From NCBI GenBank assembly GCA_030917725.1, contig JAUPUE010000010.1, forward strand, positions 1-7,797: a stretch of DNA of 7,797 nucleotides. The letters are read 5' to 3'. The stretch's first letter is position 1; the number at the start of each line of letters is the position of its first letter. Position numbers and translations under genes: made by a program. Shown here one piece after another: positions 1-6,823 of the stretch. The notes beneath the pieces were generated by a model. That model saw nothing but the letters and a program-made list of their open reading frames with translations. It did no database searches and was not told the origin of the DNA. The stretch comes from Patescibacteria group bacterium (GTDB lineage Bacteria > Patescibacteriota > Minisyncoccia > Phycocordibacterales > EsbW-18).

Positions 1-2284
1 CGCGTGGCGTTCCGTTCATAAGTGCAGTAACTCCCGTTGTCGAATAGAACTTTGACCATCCGAGCACCGCTGTTGATGGGATACCTACCGTATGAAGCTC
101 TGAGAGTCCTTGGCTGTGTCCAACGTAGAGCACGTCACCTCCTGGGAGTGAGTTCACGACACCGAGTGCAAGCTGGTTCTGTGCATCGGCATAGCTCTCG
201 CGTTCAAGCACTTGAAGAGCGTCCGGCGATGTCGAAAATGTCGGCGCTGTCTTTGCAAGGTTCGGTTGGTTACCTGTTGCCTCGTCATAGATGTCGTCCG
301 GACCAATCTGGTCGACCGTGTCAGCATCAACCGATGTATAAAGCTCAACTTGGGAAAGCGTTTCATTTGTCAGATACAAACGTCCACGACTCGTGAGCCA
401 AACTTGGTTTACGTCGTCAGCCGCGTTATCCGCATAGTCTATCGTTCGAGCACCATTGATACTTATCAGCGACGCTGAAGCATCCGTTGCCACCGCCACA
501 AAGGTCTTTCCGGTAACAGTACCGTTGCTTGCCGCAGATGAACCGCTTTGTGACAAGACTGTTGCATGCACGTCGTTAACGAGGTTGTTCGCTATCGCAA
601 ACGATGTCTGACTGTCTGTTGCATACGCAACGGCAGTATTACGGTTTGCAATATTCTTATCACCCAATGCGCGATCGGTGGTATCGTAGTTGTACAAACG
701 GTCATTAGTAAAATCAAACGCATAGAGACCAGTTCCTGACGACCCATTGGTACCGACGTACACTGTTCCGTTCAACGCACCGACACCCGAAGGATTGTTG
801 TTGGTATCCGCCCCAAGTGCATATGTCCCACCGCTCTGTGTGAACTTCATCCACATTGTGTTCGTGTTCGCATCAAAGATGTAGACACTATCTGCGGTAG
901 AGACAATGAGCGCTTTTGAAGGAAACGCAGAGCTACCACAACGATCGTCTGTTGCAGGGACACACACATCACCGACCGCGTCGTCTTTTGCTTCGGCGTA
1001 CCAGCTCTTAAAGTCTGTATTTGATCCTAATCGCCATCTTCCAGCATCCGAATCTCGAGTTGTGTCATAAACAAAGACATCAATAATGCCCGAAATGCCT
1101 AAAGATTTTTTGTATCCCTTGTTGGTGAGTTCGCCGAAGATGTCGACTCCGCTTCGAGCGGTTGCACTTCCAACCGTGACTCCCCCACTCTCCGCAACGG
1201 CAAAAAGATCTACGCCTGCATCATCTTCGATGAGGATCGGGTACCCCGTCACCTGCGATTGGTCTACCGTGATGTAAAGTCCATTTCCTGTGTTTGCATT
1301 TGCGTCAGCAGCGTCCATGGTTATTTGAAGGGCATCACCACCCATCGTGCCCCCCGCAGCTGTATTTGCAGTAAGTTGCAACAAATCCTGAGTAGATTCA
1401 CCTGTCCCCGTCTCAGTTATAACAACAGGAGTAAACGGGGCCGTTTCAATAGTCGCTCCACCGTCATAGGCACTTTGAAGGCTTCCACTACCGCCACTAA
1501 TGCCGAGTGTTGACGTCGCAACCCAATCAACTCCTGTTCCTGTCGAGAGAAGCACCATGCCGTTTGACCCAAGCGACGCACCCGAGTCATACAATCCTCC
1601 GGTGAGAGCAATGTCGCCAGCAACAGAAAGTTGAGCGTAGGGTGAACTTGTTCCAATGCCGACCCGCCCCGTGCCCGTCACCATAAAGATATTTGCGTTC
1701 GTTGAAGAAGCAATTTCAAAGATGTTTGTCTTAGCCGCATCACCTTTGATGGCGAGCATCGATGTTATTGGAGTCGAGGTGCCAACACCGAGAGCACCGC
1801 CAACATAGAGATTTGTTGTTGTCGCGTTTGTGCTCGTAGCATTTGTTGCATCAAGTGCAAGTGCTGTGCCCGCAAGAAAAGCCGTAGGAACACTGCTGAT
1901 AGCACGACGAGGAGCCATTTCCCCGTCCCACGAAGGAGCCCCTGTTCCTCCAATGTTCACTGAGAGATAGAGCGCTTGATTGAAATCGACACCATTGATT
2001 GCAGCAACTTCTCCAAGAAGGACACTGAAGAGGCCGTCTGTTACTTGAACCTTATCCGTGCCGGTTCTTGTTTCGGTCCATACCACCGATCCGCTTGTTG
2101 AAGCGGTGTGGAGCTTGAACTCCATGTTATAGAGACCATCAACAACCGGTGTTCCACCACCATCAGCGAGTTTGCCTTGATAGTTGACATACGGAGAGAG
2201 CGCGGCATGTGCGGGAAGCGAAAAGAGCTGTGCAGCTATGAGCACAACAACAACCAAGAACCATGCCGCGTAGGTGCGGATCAT
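1..2284 (-). CDS. Large secreted fibre/propeller-like surface protein (3' end cut by window edge)
   Basis: The reading frame is open from an ATG at 2284 to the window edge: 761 codons with no stop, so the C-terminus is missing. Residues 1-27 form a signal peptide (MIRT, a hydrophobic run, then PAHA before ALSPYVNYQG). Residues 31-135 form a domain of the 'YQGKL...G..V.DG.Y.MEFKL......W.E......V..GLFSVLLG' type, common at the N-terminus of exported proteins in Patescibacteria and Bacteroidetes. Residues 160-225 hold two tail-fibre-like repeats (VGGALGVGTSTP and RVGIGTSSPYAQLSVAGD). Residues 270-400 are Gly/Thr-rich, probably beta-structured. From about 453 there are repeats of the type ALIVSTADSVYIFDA and GTVYVGTNGSS, suggesting a propeller or other beta-repeat fold. 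There are two cysteines, 441 and 449. It starts 8 bp after the preceding gene and is probably last or near last in the surface-protein cassette. Adhesion or envelope-appendage function is inference; no catalytic motif is visible. Confidence 0.88.
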   Translation of the reverse strand, partial: MIRTYAAWFLVVVVLIAAQLFSLPAHAALSPYVNYQGKLADGGGTPVVDGLYNMEFKLHTASTSGSVVWTETRTGTDKVQVTDGLFSVLLGEVAAINGVDFNQALYLSVNIGGTGAPSWDGEMAPRRAISSVPTAFLAGTALALDATNATSTNATTTNLYVGGALGVGTSTPITSMLAIKGDAAKTNIFEIASSTNANIFMVTGTGRVGIGTSSPYAQLSVAGDIALTGGLYDSGASLGSNGMVLLSTGTGVDWVATSTLGISGGSGSLQSAYDGGATIETAPFTPVVITETGTGESTQDLLQLTANTAAGGTMGGDALQITMDAADANANTGNGLYITVDQSQVTGYPILIEDDAGVDLFAVAESGGVTVGSATARSGVDIFGELTNKGYKKSLGISGIIDVFVYDTTRDSDAGRWRLGSNTDFKSWYAEAKDDAVGDVCVPATDDRCGSSAFPSKALIVSTADSVYIFDANTNTMWMKFTQSGGTYALGADTNNNPSGVGALNGTVYVGTNGSSGTGLYAFDFTNDRLYNYDTTDRALGDKNIANRNTAVAYATDSQTSFAIANNLVNDVHATVLSQSGSSAASNGTVTGKTFVAVATDASASLISINGARTIDYADNAADDVNQVWLTSRGRLYLTNETLSQVELYTSVDADTVDQIGPDDIYDEATGNQPNLAKTAPTFSTSPDALQVLERESYADAQNQLALGVVNSLPGGDVLYVGHSQGLSELHTVGIPSTAVLGWSKFYSTTGVTALMNGTPR

Positions 2285-2291
2285 GCCGTTT

Positions 2292-2300
2292 ATTATATCA
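2292..2300 (-). promoter_or_regulatory. Extended -10 box immediately upstream of the fibre gene
   Basis: On the minus strand the sequence is TGATATAAT, a perfect TGnTATAAT extended -10. It overlaps the TAA stop of the 266-aa gene. Only seven bases (AAACGGC) separate it from the fibre gene's ATG at 2284, so a transcript from it would begin at or next to the start codon. No good -35 hexamer lies 15-19 bp upstream, which extended -10 promoters can tolerate. Chance occurrence in this AT-rich stretch is possible. Confidence 0.45.
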
Positions 2301-3093
2301 AAAGAAAGATAAATCTCCCGACAAAACCGAGGATAGCTGCAAGGACAGCACCTATACCAACCGTTAGGAACGTGCTCGTTGCCTTTTTATCATCCAATAC
2401 ATTCTGACTTCTAATGATGATGAATTCAGGCTGACCATATGAGCCGTCTGAATACTTTGGAAAAAGCGAATAATACATGATGTCAGCACCAAGAAATCCT
2501 GACGAAATGAATTTTCCACTCATTCCCTCATAGACCAACTCGCCACTCAAAGGGTCAATCGGAAATTCGTCTGGGCTTCTCATGATACGCATTGAAACGT
2601 CTTCTTCCCATTCAAAAACTACCTCTCCCCCTGGAATCGGTTTTATTGAAACATCACTATTCTCCCATCCATCAAATGACTCCTCAAAAGAAACTATGAC
2701 AGATCGAGCAAAGTCGTCAGTAAACGCCGTGCAAAAATCACCATCACACACATATCCCGATTCATTAATAAGATTAACAAGGGGTGTAACCCCCTCGCTC
2801 ACAAAAGGGATGTAGGTTTGAAACAAATCGACAAGTTGCTGGATGGCAAACAATCGTTGCGAGGATGGTGGTGAATCATCATCCGGCGGTTCAGGATCTG
2901 TTGTGGTGGCAACGGGCGCGGTGCAGTCGAGCGGACAGAACTCGGCGTTCTCAGCAACTTCGCAGATTGCGTCATTATCACAGTGATAGACTCCTAGTTC
3001 AACGCGGAGCGTGTCGGATGCTGCGTACACATGACCCGAGAATGAGATGAGTGACACAAACCCAAGAAAAGAGAGCGTCCATCTCATGGTCAT
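2293..3093 (-). CDS. Exported Cys-motif protein with C-terminal membrane segment, function unknown
   Basis: 266 aa; I do not recognise a named family. Residues 1-25 form a signal peptide (MTMRW, hydrophobic core, VYAA). Residues 38-57 carry four cysteines spaced C-x5-C-x8-C-x3-C with acidic residues between (CDNDAIC...FCPLDC). This resembles the 'CGDGICEVGENxxxCPxDC' motif seen in many exported Patescibacteria and archaeal proteins, possibly a disulfide or metal-stabilised knot. Residues 60-78 are a Pro/Asp/Thr linker. Residues 80-235 form a globular domain with a second short Cys pair (CDGDFC near 115). Residues 240-266 are hydrophobic (FLTVGIGAVLAAILGFVG) and end at the C-terminus without a basic tail. 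The ATG overlaps the upstream gene's TGA (ATGA), so translational coupling is likely. An ATG two codons later is an alternative start. The long open frame and the overlap make it a confident gene. Confidence 0.88.
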   Translation of the reverse strand: MTMRWTLSFLGFVSLISFSGHVYAASDTLRVELGVYHCDNDAICEVAENAEFCPLDCTAPVATTTDPEPPDDDSPPSSQRLFAIQQLVDLFQTYIPFVSEGVTPLVNLINESGYVCDGDFCTAFTDDFARSVIVSFEESFDGWENSDVSIKPIPGGEVVFEWEEDVSMRIMRSPDEFPIDPLSGELVYEGMSGKFISSGFLGADIMYYSLFPKYSDGSYGQPEFIIIRSQNVLDDKKATSTFLTVGIGAVLAAILGFVGRFIFLLI

Positions 3094-3845
3094 TGTGTTA
3101 TAGCAGTCACAACAATTGTTGCAGTGTATGACCCTGAATCTTGAATCTTGTTTGAACCGACGCCTGCCGCAAAACGAACCGTTGTGACAGTGCCGGTTGG
3201 GCTGTTGGCACTATTGCTCGAAGCAATATTCATTGGTGTCGTTGTCACAGCGTCATAACATCTATCAGCCGTGTCTGAAGAACCGGTGTTACAAGTGGAT
3301 GACCCATCGTCTTTAAATCGGGCAACGATATGCGTACCTTCGGGAGAGAATCCAAACGTAGAGCTAGCAGCGTTCACGCTAAAGTTAAAGTCGGGGGCGC
3401 TTGTTGCAGGTATATAGTTCGAGAAACTTGCTCCGCTCGGGGCACGAAAAGCCGGTGTTGATGTCGCTTCAATCGTAAGCGTATACCCACCAGGACTATC
3501 AGTGATGACTGTCCAAGCCGCGGTATCTTTTGAAGTGCCGCCCGTGAGACCGGAGATTGGTGTGAGCGTTACATCCGAAGGTGCCGAGAGAGAGATTGAA
3601 CCTCCGCCGAGATTTGTTTCGGCCTGCTGGTATCCTGCCGAAACCATATAGCTCGTGCTCGTTGAATCTCCTGTCGCCTGTTCGCCCACGCTACTTTCGA
3701 GTATGTAGTTTGAGCTCGTACCCAAACCTCCTCCACTATCAAGAGCATCGAAGAGAATCTGATAGTTACTGCTTTGACGCACCTGAGCATAGAGCAACAA
3801 GGGTACGCAGAGAAAAGCGACTGCGATGTACGGCAATGCTCTCAT
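3090..3845 (-). CDS. Secreted WxL-like surface protein with N-terminal SSNY/GYQ module
   Basis: 251 aa. Residues 1-20 are a signal peptide (MRALPYIAVAFLCVPLLLYA). Residues 24-75 contain a module of the kind SSNYQI...GGGLGTSSNYILESSVGE...SYMVSAGYQQ, widespread in exported Patescibacteria proteins. After a Gly-rich linker (77-83), residues 84-251 form a beta-rich domain clearly paralogous to the 212-aa protein encoded at 4811-5449. Shared landmarks are ISLSAPSDVTL at 84, AWTVITD with W111, GGYTLTIEATSTPA, FGFSPEGTH at 164-172, and the terminal SGSYTATIVVTAITQ. The internal W/GY pattern and YTATIVVT ending resemble WxL domains of Firmicutes, which bind peptidoglycan; that match is inference. Cysteines 185 and 196 may pair. 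The start lies 5 bp after the 317-aa gene and the stop overlaps the 266-aa gene by 4 bp, so it sits inside an operon. There is no Shine-Dalgarno motif; AAGTCC is the closest. Confidence 0.9.
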   Translation of the reverse strand: MRALPYIAVAFLCVPLLLYAQVRQSSNYQILFDALDSGGGLGTSSNYILESSVGEQATGDSTSTSYMVSAGYQQAETNLGGGSISLSAPSDVTLTPISGLTGGTSKDTAAWTVITDSPGGYTLTIEATSTPAFRAPSGASFSNYIPATSAPDFNFSVNAASSTFGFSPEGTHIVARFKDDGSSTCNTGSSDTADRCYDAVTTTPMNIASSNSANSPTGTVTTVRFAAGVGSNKIQDSGSYTATIVVTAITQ

Positions 3846-3850
3846 TGGAC

Positions 3851-4804
3851 TTATTTTTTGCGGCGGAGCTCAAAATTATTTTTGACGTAGCGACGTGCAA
3901 CAAAGAAGAGAACGATGGCGATAAGAAGTACTGCAAGATATGCGACCGGAATAAAGACGAACGACACGGTTCTTGTTTCCATCGTTTCGCTTGCGCGGTA
4001 GCCCTTGTTGAGCTCAAGTGTCGCGGTGTAATACCCAAAACGTGCGCCCTGTTGCCAAACGATTTGACGATAACGTTGTGATTGTGGGAGCGAATAGTAT
4101 GCATCGACTGGAATCTGGTCGACTGTAGTTCCAAAAGCGTTCTTAATGGTGATATATCCGTATGGAGCAAGGTGAACCGAACCACGGTTCTCAAACAAAA
4201 TGTTGAACGTGAGCGGACCTGTGAGGTGAACAAAGCTCGTTGGTGAGACAACGAAATCTTTTACTGCACCATCTTCGATAACATCTCCATTTACACGAAC
4301 AAACAAGAGCTGTGCAACACGCGAAACTGTCTTAGCTCCTGTTGCCTCTCCTGAACTATCGGTCGACGTGTGGGCAATAACGACCGACGTGTAATAACCA
4401 CCCGGAGAAGCAGTTTCCGGGATGCGAATGGTGATAGGAATGAGCGCCTTTTCGCCGAAGTTCAGATTCAGCTGGTCAATCTCAGGGATGATATTGTCAC
4501 GGAACGAATATCGGCTTACTTCATCACCCAAGAGCTTTACCGCTACCGACGGGTCGTCAGAACCAACAAAGTCTTCGAGTGAGATGGTGAACGTAGAGCG
4601 CCCTTCGATACGATTGATGATGGTGACGTTTTTCGAAATCACATCACCCGGATCTGCAAAGATTTCAATCTTTGCTGGTTCAACAACGAAGTCATTCGAA
4701 GCGACAACGCTGACATCTTCGACAGAATACGCTGTTGCCTGAGCAGCCCAAAAAACGATGACCGCAGCGGCCAATGCGCTTACTATAGATGATCGCCGGT
4801 ACAT
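3851..4804 (-). CDS. DUF916/WxL-interacting-like membrane-anchored surface protein
   Basis: 317 aa with signal peptide, outside region, and C-terminal anchor. Residues 1-25 are the signal peptide (MYRRSSIV, hydrophobic, ATAY). Residues 38-145 form an Ig-like domain with the layout FVVEPAKIEIFADPGD, NVTIINR, LNFGEKALIPITIRIPE, SPGGYYTSVVI. This resembles DUF916 (PF06030, the peptidoglycan-binding part of WxL-interacting proteins). Residues 165-280 form a second Ig-like domain with an NRGSVHLAPYGYITI motif at 206-220, like the DUF3324-type second domain. Residues 282-304 form a transmembrane helix followed by a strongly basic cytoplasmic tail (ARRYVKNNFELRRKK). The domain order and anchor match the Firmicutes proteins that work with WxL surface proteins. 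Here the gene lies between two WxL-like paralogues, 6 bp after one and 5 bp before the other, which supports a shared role at the cell surface. Family assignment is by eye and moderately sure; the gene itself is certain. No Shine-Dalgarno is seen. Confidence 0.87.
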   Translation of the reverse strand: MYRRSSIVSALAAAVIVFWAAQATAYSVEDVSVVASNDFVVEPAKIEIFADPGDVISKNVTIINRIEGRSTFTISLEDFVGSDDPSVAVKLLGDEVSRYSFRDNIIPEIDQLNLNFGEKALIPITIRIPETASPGGYYTSVVIAHTSTDSSGEATGAKTVSRVAQLLFVRVNGDVIEDGAVKDFVVSPTSFVHLTGPLTFNILFENRGSVHLAPYGYITIKNAFGTTVDQIPVDAYYSLPQSQRYRQIVWQQGARFGYYTATLELNKGYRASETMETRTVSFVFIPVAYLAVLLIAIVLFFVARRYVKNNFELRRKK

Positions 4805-4810
4805 ATCGAT

Positions 4811-5449
4811 TTATTGAGTTGTCGCAGTAGCAATGACCGTCGCCTGATAGACACCTGACGGGATATAGAACGTGTCTTGTTCGGCCGCAAAACACACCGT
4901 CGTATCAACTCCCGTTGTGGTTGTCGTCGCATTCGATGAACCAATGGTGATGTCGCTCGTATCAAAATCGCGATACTTAAGTCCTGCGCTTGGGACGTTT
5001 GCACCCGCGAGACAGTCAGAGTCTGTACCCCATGTTCCCGTAGAGATGTGCGAACCAAACGCTGAGAAACCAAATTCTGCAGTACCCGATGGAACGCTCC
5101 ATGTTTCGGGCGTTGCTGCAACGGCTGGGGTGTAGTCCGCCACAGAGTTGGCACCAGAAACAAGCGCTGGGCTTGTTGTTGCCTTAACAGCAATCGTATA
5201 ACCGGCAGCGTTGTTCGTTTTGACGTTCCAAACCGCTGTTCCAACCGCACTGTCTGCGGCAACACCGAGGTTCTGGCTCATCGATACATCAGACGGACTC
5301 GTGATTGAAATACCTGCGTCGACGTTGAGTGTGACGATAACGGTATCGCTCGCTGTAGCAGCAGTTGCGACTCCCGCTTCAATAAGCGGGTAAATGAACG
5401 GCAACGATACAACTCCTGCGAGCGCCAAGAAACAAAGGAAGCGGTTCAT
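4811..5449 (-). CDS. Secreted WxL-like surface protein, first gene of cassette
   Basis: 212 aa. Residues 1-32 are a signal peptide with hydrophobic core and likely cleavage near ATAATA. The rest (34-212) is a single beta-rich domain with landmarks ISITSPSDVSM at 47, AVWNVKTNN with W74, AAGYTIAVKATTSPAL, FGFSAFGSH at 126-134, and the ending SGVYQATVIATATTQ. These align one for one with the 251-aa protein two genes downstream, so the two are paralogues. The disulfide pattern differs: cysteines are at 146 and 186 here, but 185 and 196 there, so the second Cys has moved along the fold. The W/GY pattern and C-terminal strand resemble WxL domains (inference). It follows a 97-bp gap with promoter-like sequence and is probably the operon's first gene. 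The base run before the ATG (TTAATTTATTT) has no Shine-Dalgarno motif. Probable role: secreted wall- or S-layer-associated protein held by the adjacent DUF916-like anchor. Confidence 0.9.
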   Translation of the reverse strand: MNRFLCFLALAGVVSLPFIYPLIEAGVATAATASDTVIVTLNVDAGISITSPSDVSMSQNLGVAADSAVGTAVWNVKTNNAAGYTIAVKATTSPALVSGANSVADYTPAVAATPETWSVPSGTAEFGFSAFGSHISTGTWGTDSDCLAGANVPSAGLKYRDFDTSDITIGSSNATTTTTGVDTTVCFAAEQDTFYIPSGVYQATVIATATTQ

Positions 5450-5467
5450 AAATAAATTAAGTATGGT

Positions 5468-5483
5468 CAGGCGTTATCGCCTG
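5468..5483 (-). promoter_or_regulatory. Perfect inverted repeat in 5' leader of the surface cassette
   Basis: CAGGCG-ATAA-CGCCTG reads as a perfect 6-bp stem with a 4-nt loop on the minus strand. It lies between the putative promoter (TACACT at 5493-5498) and the 212-aa gene's ATG at 5449. If transcription starts about seven bases past the -10 (near 5486), the hairpin would sit at the very 5' end of the mRNA, where such stems can protect against decay. A repressor operator is the alternative. No T-run follows, so it is not a canonical terminator. Confidence 0.5.
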
Positions 5484-5492
5484 TTCGTATAT

Positions 5493-5524
5493 AGTGTACC
5501 ACCCAATAAGGTAGACGTTGACAA
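5493..5524 (-). promoter_or_regulatory. Putative promoter of the surface-protein cassette
   Basis: On the minus strand a TTGTCA hexamer (5519-5524, 5 of 6 to TTGACA) is followed 20 bp later by TACACT (5493-5498), preceded by TGG (extended -10 pattern TGn). The 20-bp spacer is long, so the extended -10 would have to carry recognition. It is the only promoter-like signal in the gap between the dehydrogenase-like gene and the cassette. The same TTGTCA and GGTG elements recur upstream of the two genes before it. Confidence 0.4.
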
Positions 5525-5546
5525 GAAAAGTGTGGATAGAGAACGG

Positions 5547-6752
5547 CTAACGATCTCCTTGCCATGAAACTCGGTAAATCACCCCGCGGAGGTCTCCACT
5601 AACGAGGAGTGTCCCATCTTTTCGAGCAATGAGAGCAACCGGTCGCCCGACAATACGACCCTCTTCGTCGGCAAAGCCTGTCATAAAAGGCTCCGCCGTA
5701 CCTGTAGGCATTCCTTTTGAATTCATTTTAATACGCACAATTCGATGCCCATCACCAAACTTTGCGGTTGATGGACCATGGTATGTGACCAAAAGGTCAC
5801 CTTTATATTCTTCCGGCCATCCCTCGGAGGGGATGAAAGTAAGACCAAGTGGTGCAGAATGCGGAGGAAGGTCAAGCATCGAAGGAATCTTGGAAGAATC
5901 GCATTGTTCAAAAAAAGATTCTTCTTCTGCCTGAAAATCCTCTAACGAAAGATTATCTCCATAGCAAAACGGCCATCCGTAATTCTTGCCTTTTCTCAAA
6001 ATATTAATCTCATCGGGGAAATGTTGGGCACTGCTCGGATCTCCCGGTGCCATCTCGGTACCCCACAAAAGTCCTGTGGTTGGCTGAATGGCCATAAAGA
6101 CCGTGTTGTAAAGGCCATTTGCATAGGTCGTCATTTTTTCCTTTTTGAGATCAAGCAACTGAATGGTTGCGTACCGCCTATCAAGCTCCTGACAAAACTC
6201 ACACGATGAACCGATCGAAACAAAAATATTCTCTCCTGAGGGGTCGGCAAGGAGTGTTCGTGTTATACGGTCTCCCATCGAAGGAAGATCAACGACTTTT
6301 TTGACGAACTCCGCGTCTCGAGCCACGGGATCATATGTATAAAGACTAATTTGTTCCGTCTCAGCAACATAGAGAGAACACTCTCTGTCGTTCTTTGACT
6401 CACACAAGAGTGCCAGTCCGTGGGGATTGTGAAGTCCATCAATGAGTGGCACCACTTCGTCTGCCTCTCCATCATAATCGGTATCAGTCACTGCCACGAC
6501 CCTACCCTCCTTTGTGAGTGACGCAATAATCGTACCGTTTGGGTCCTCTTCCAAAACTCGAACTCCCGGAAGATCCGACGCAAAAACATTAGCCGTAAAA
6601 CCTGGTGGCATTTTAAAGCTGGTAAATTCTGCCATTACCTGAGGTGTATCGGGAATCGTGTCGACCTGCGGAACTAAAACATTTGGAAAGAATACAAAAA
6701 GGAGGATGATAACACCTGTCACAATACCCACATGAAAAATCTTTTCTATCAT
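5547..6752 (-). CDS. Membrane-anchored sorbosone/glucose dehydrogenase-family beta-propeller protein
   Basis: 401 aa. Residues 8-27 form an N-terminal hydrophobic anchor or uncleaved signal (VGIVTGVIILLFVFFPNVLV). From about 45 the sequence follows the PQQ-dependent sorbosone/glucose dehydrogenase family: MPPGFTANVFASDLPG (48-63), a repeat with DTDYDGEADEV, HNPHGLAL at 108-115 containing the usual His pair, SSCEFCQE at 182-189, FPDEIN at 245-250, YGWPFCYGD at 258-266, PLGLTFIPSEGWP at 301-313, and GRPVALI...G.LLVSGD...YRV at the C-terminus. Known members oxidise sugars or sorbosone in the periplasm with PQQ. Here the usual GLRN segment reads GLYN (Tyr215 in place of Arg), and the loop after LWGTE is rearranged (MAPGDPSSAQH). 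Cofactor use is therefore uncertain and it may be a non-catalytic propeller. The ATG at 6752 is preceded by GGTGA six bases upstream. It has its own promoter-like sequence and sits alone between a DUF2177 gene and the surface cassette. Confidence 0.9.
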   Translation of the reverse strand: MIEKIFHVGIVTGVIILLFVFFPNVLVPQVDTIPDTPQVMAEFTSFKMPPGFTANVFASDLPGVRVLEEDPNGTIIASLTKEGRVVAVTDTDYDGEADEVVPLIDGLHNPHGLALLCESKNDRECSLYVAETEQISLYTYDPVARDAEFVKKVVDLPSMGDRITRTLLADPSGENIFVSIGSSCEFCQELDRRYATIQLLDLKKEKMTTYANGLYNTVFMAIQPTTGLLWGTEMAPGDPSSAQHFPDEINILRKGKNYGWPFCYGDNLSLEDFQAEEESFFEQCDSSKIPSMLDLPPHSAPLGLTFIPSEGWPEEYKGDLLVTYHGPSTAKFGDGHRIVRIKMNSKGMPTGTAEPFMTGFADEEGRIVGRPVALIARKDGTLLVSGDLRGVIYRVSWQGDR

Positions 6753-6764
6753 GTTATGTCACCC

Positions 6765-6792
6765 ATTATGCACCTACCACATGCCATGACAA
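6765..6792 (-). promoter_or_regulatory. Putative promoter of the dehydrogenase-like gene
   Basis: On the minus strand TTGTCA (6787-6792) and CATAAT (6765-6770; 5 of 6 to TATAAT) are separated by 16 bp ending in GGTG. The -10 ends 12 bp before the ATG at 6752, so the predicted leader is only about five bases. In that case the GGTGA upstream of the ATG would lie outside the transcript. The element closely matches the one before the DUF2177 gene. Confidence 0.5.
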
Positions 6793-6823
6793 AACCGCTA
6801 TTACACAAAATCGTCGTGCGTTT

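Noticed and set aside
37..478. Plus-strand open frames of 119 and 88 codons near the left edge
   Set aside because: They lie opposite the large fibre gene, whose frame stays open across the whole region with coherent repeats.
3766..4251. 161-codon minus-strand open frame, and a 166-codon plus-strand frame at 3581-4081
   Set aside because: Both overlap the well-supported 251-aa and 317-aa genes in other frames, lack family features or signal peptides, and have Arg/Ser-rich shadow-like composition.
4783..5265. 160-codon minus-strand open frame rich in Gln and Arg
   Set aside because: It is an out-of-frame reading of the 212-aa surface gene; the in-frame product has a signal peptide and a clear paralogue.
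5790..5804. AAAGGTCACCTTT palindrome as a regulatory site
   Set aside because: It lies inside the conserved coding sequence of the dehydrogenase-like gene (the KGDLLVTYHG region), so chance codon choice explains it.
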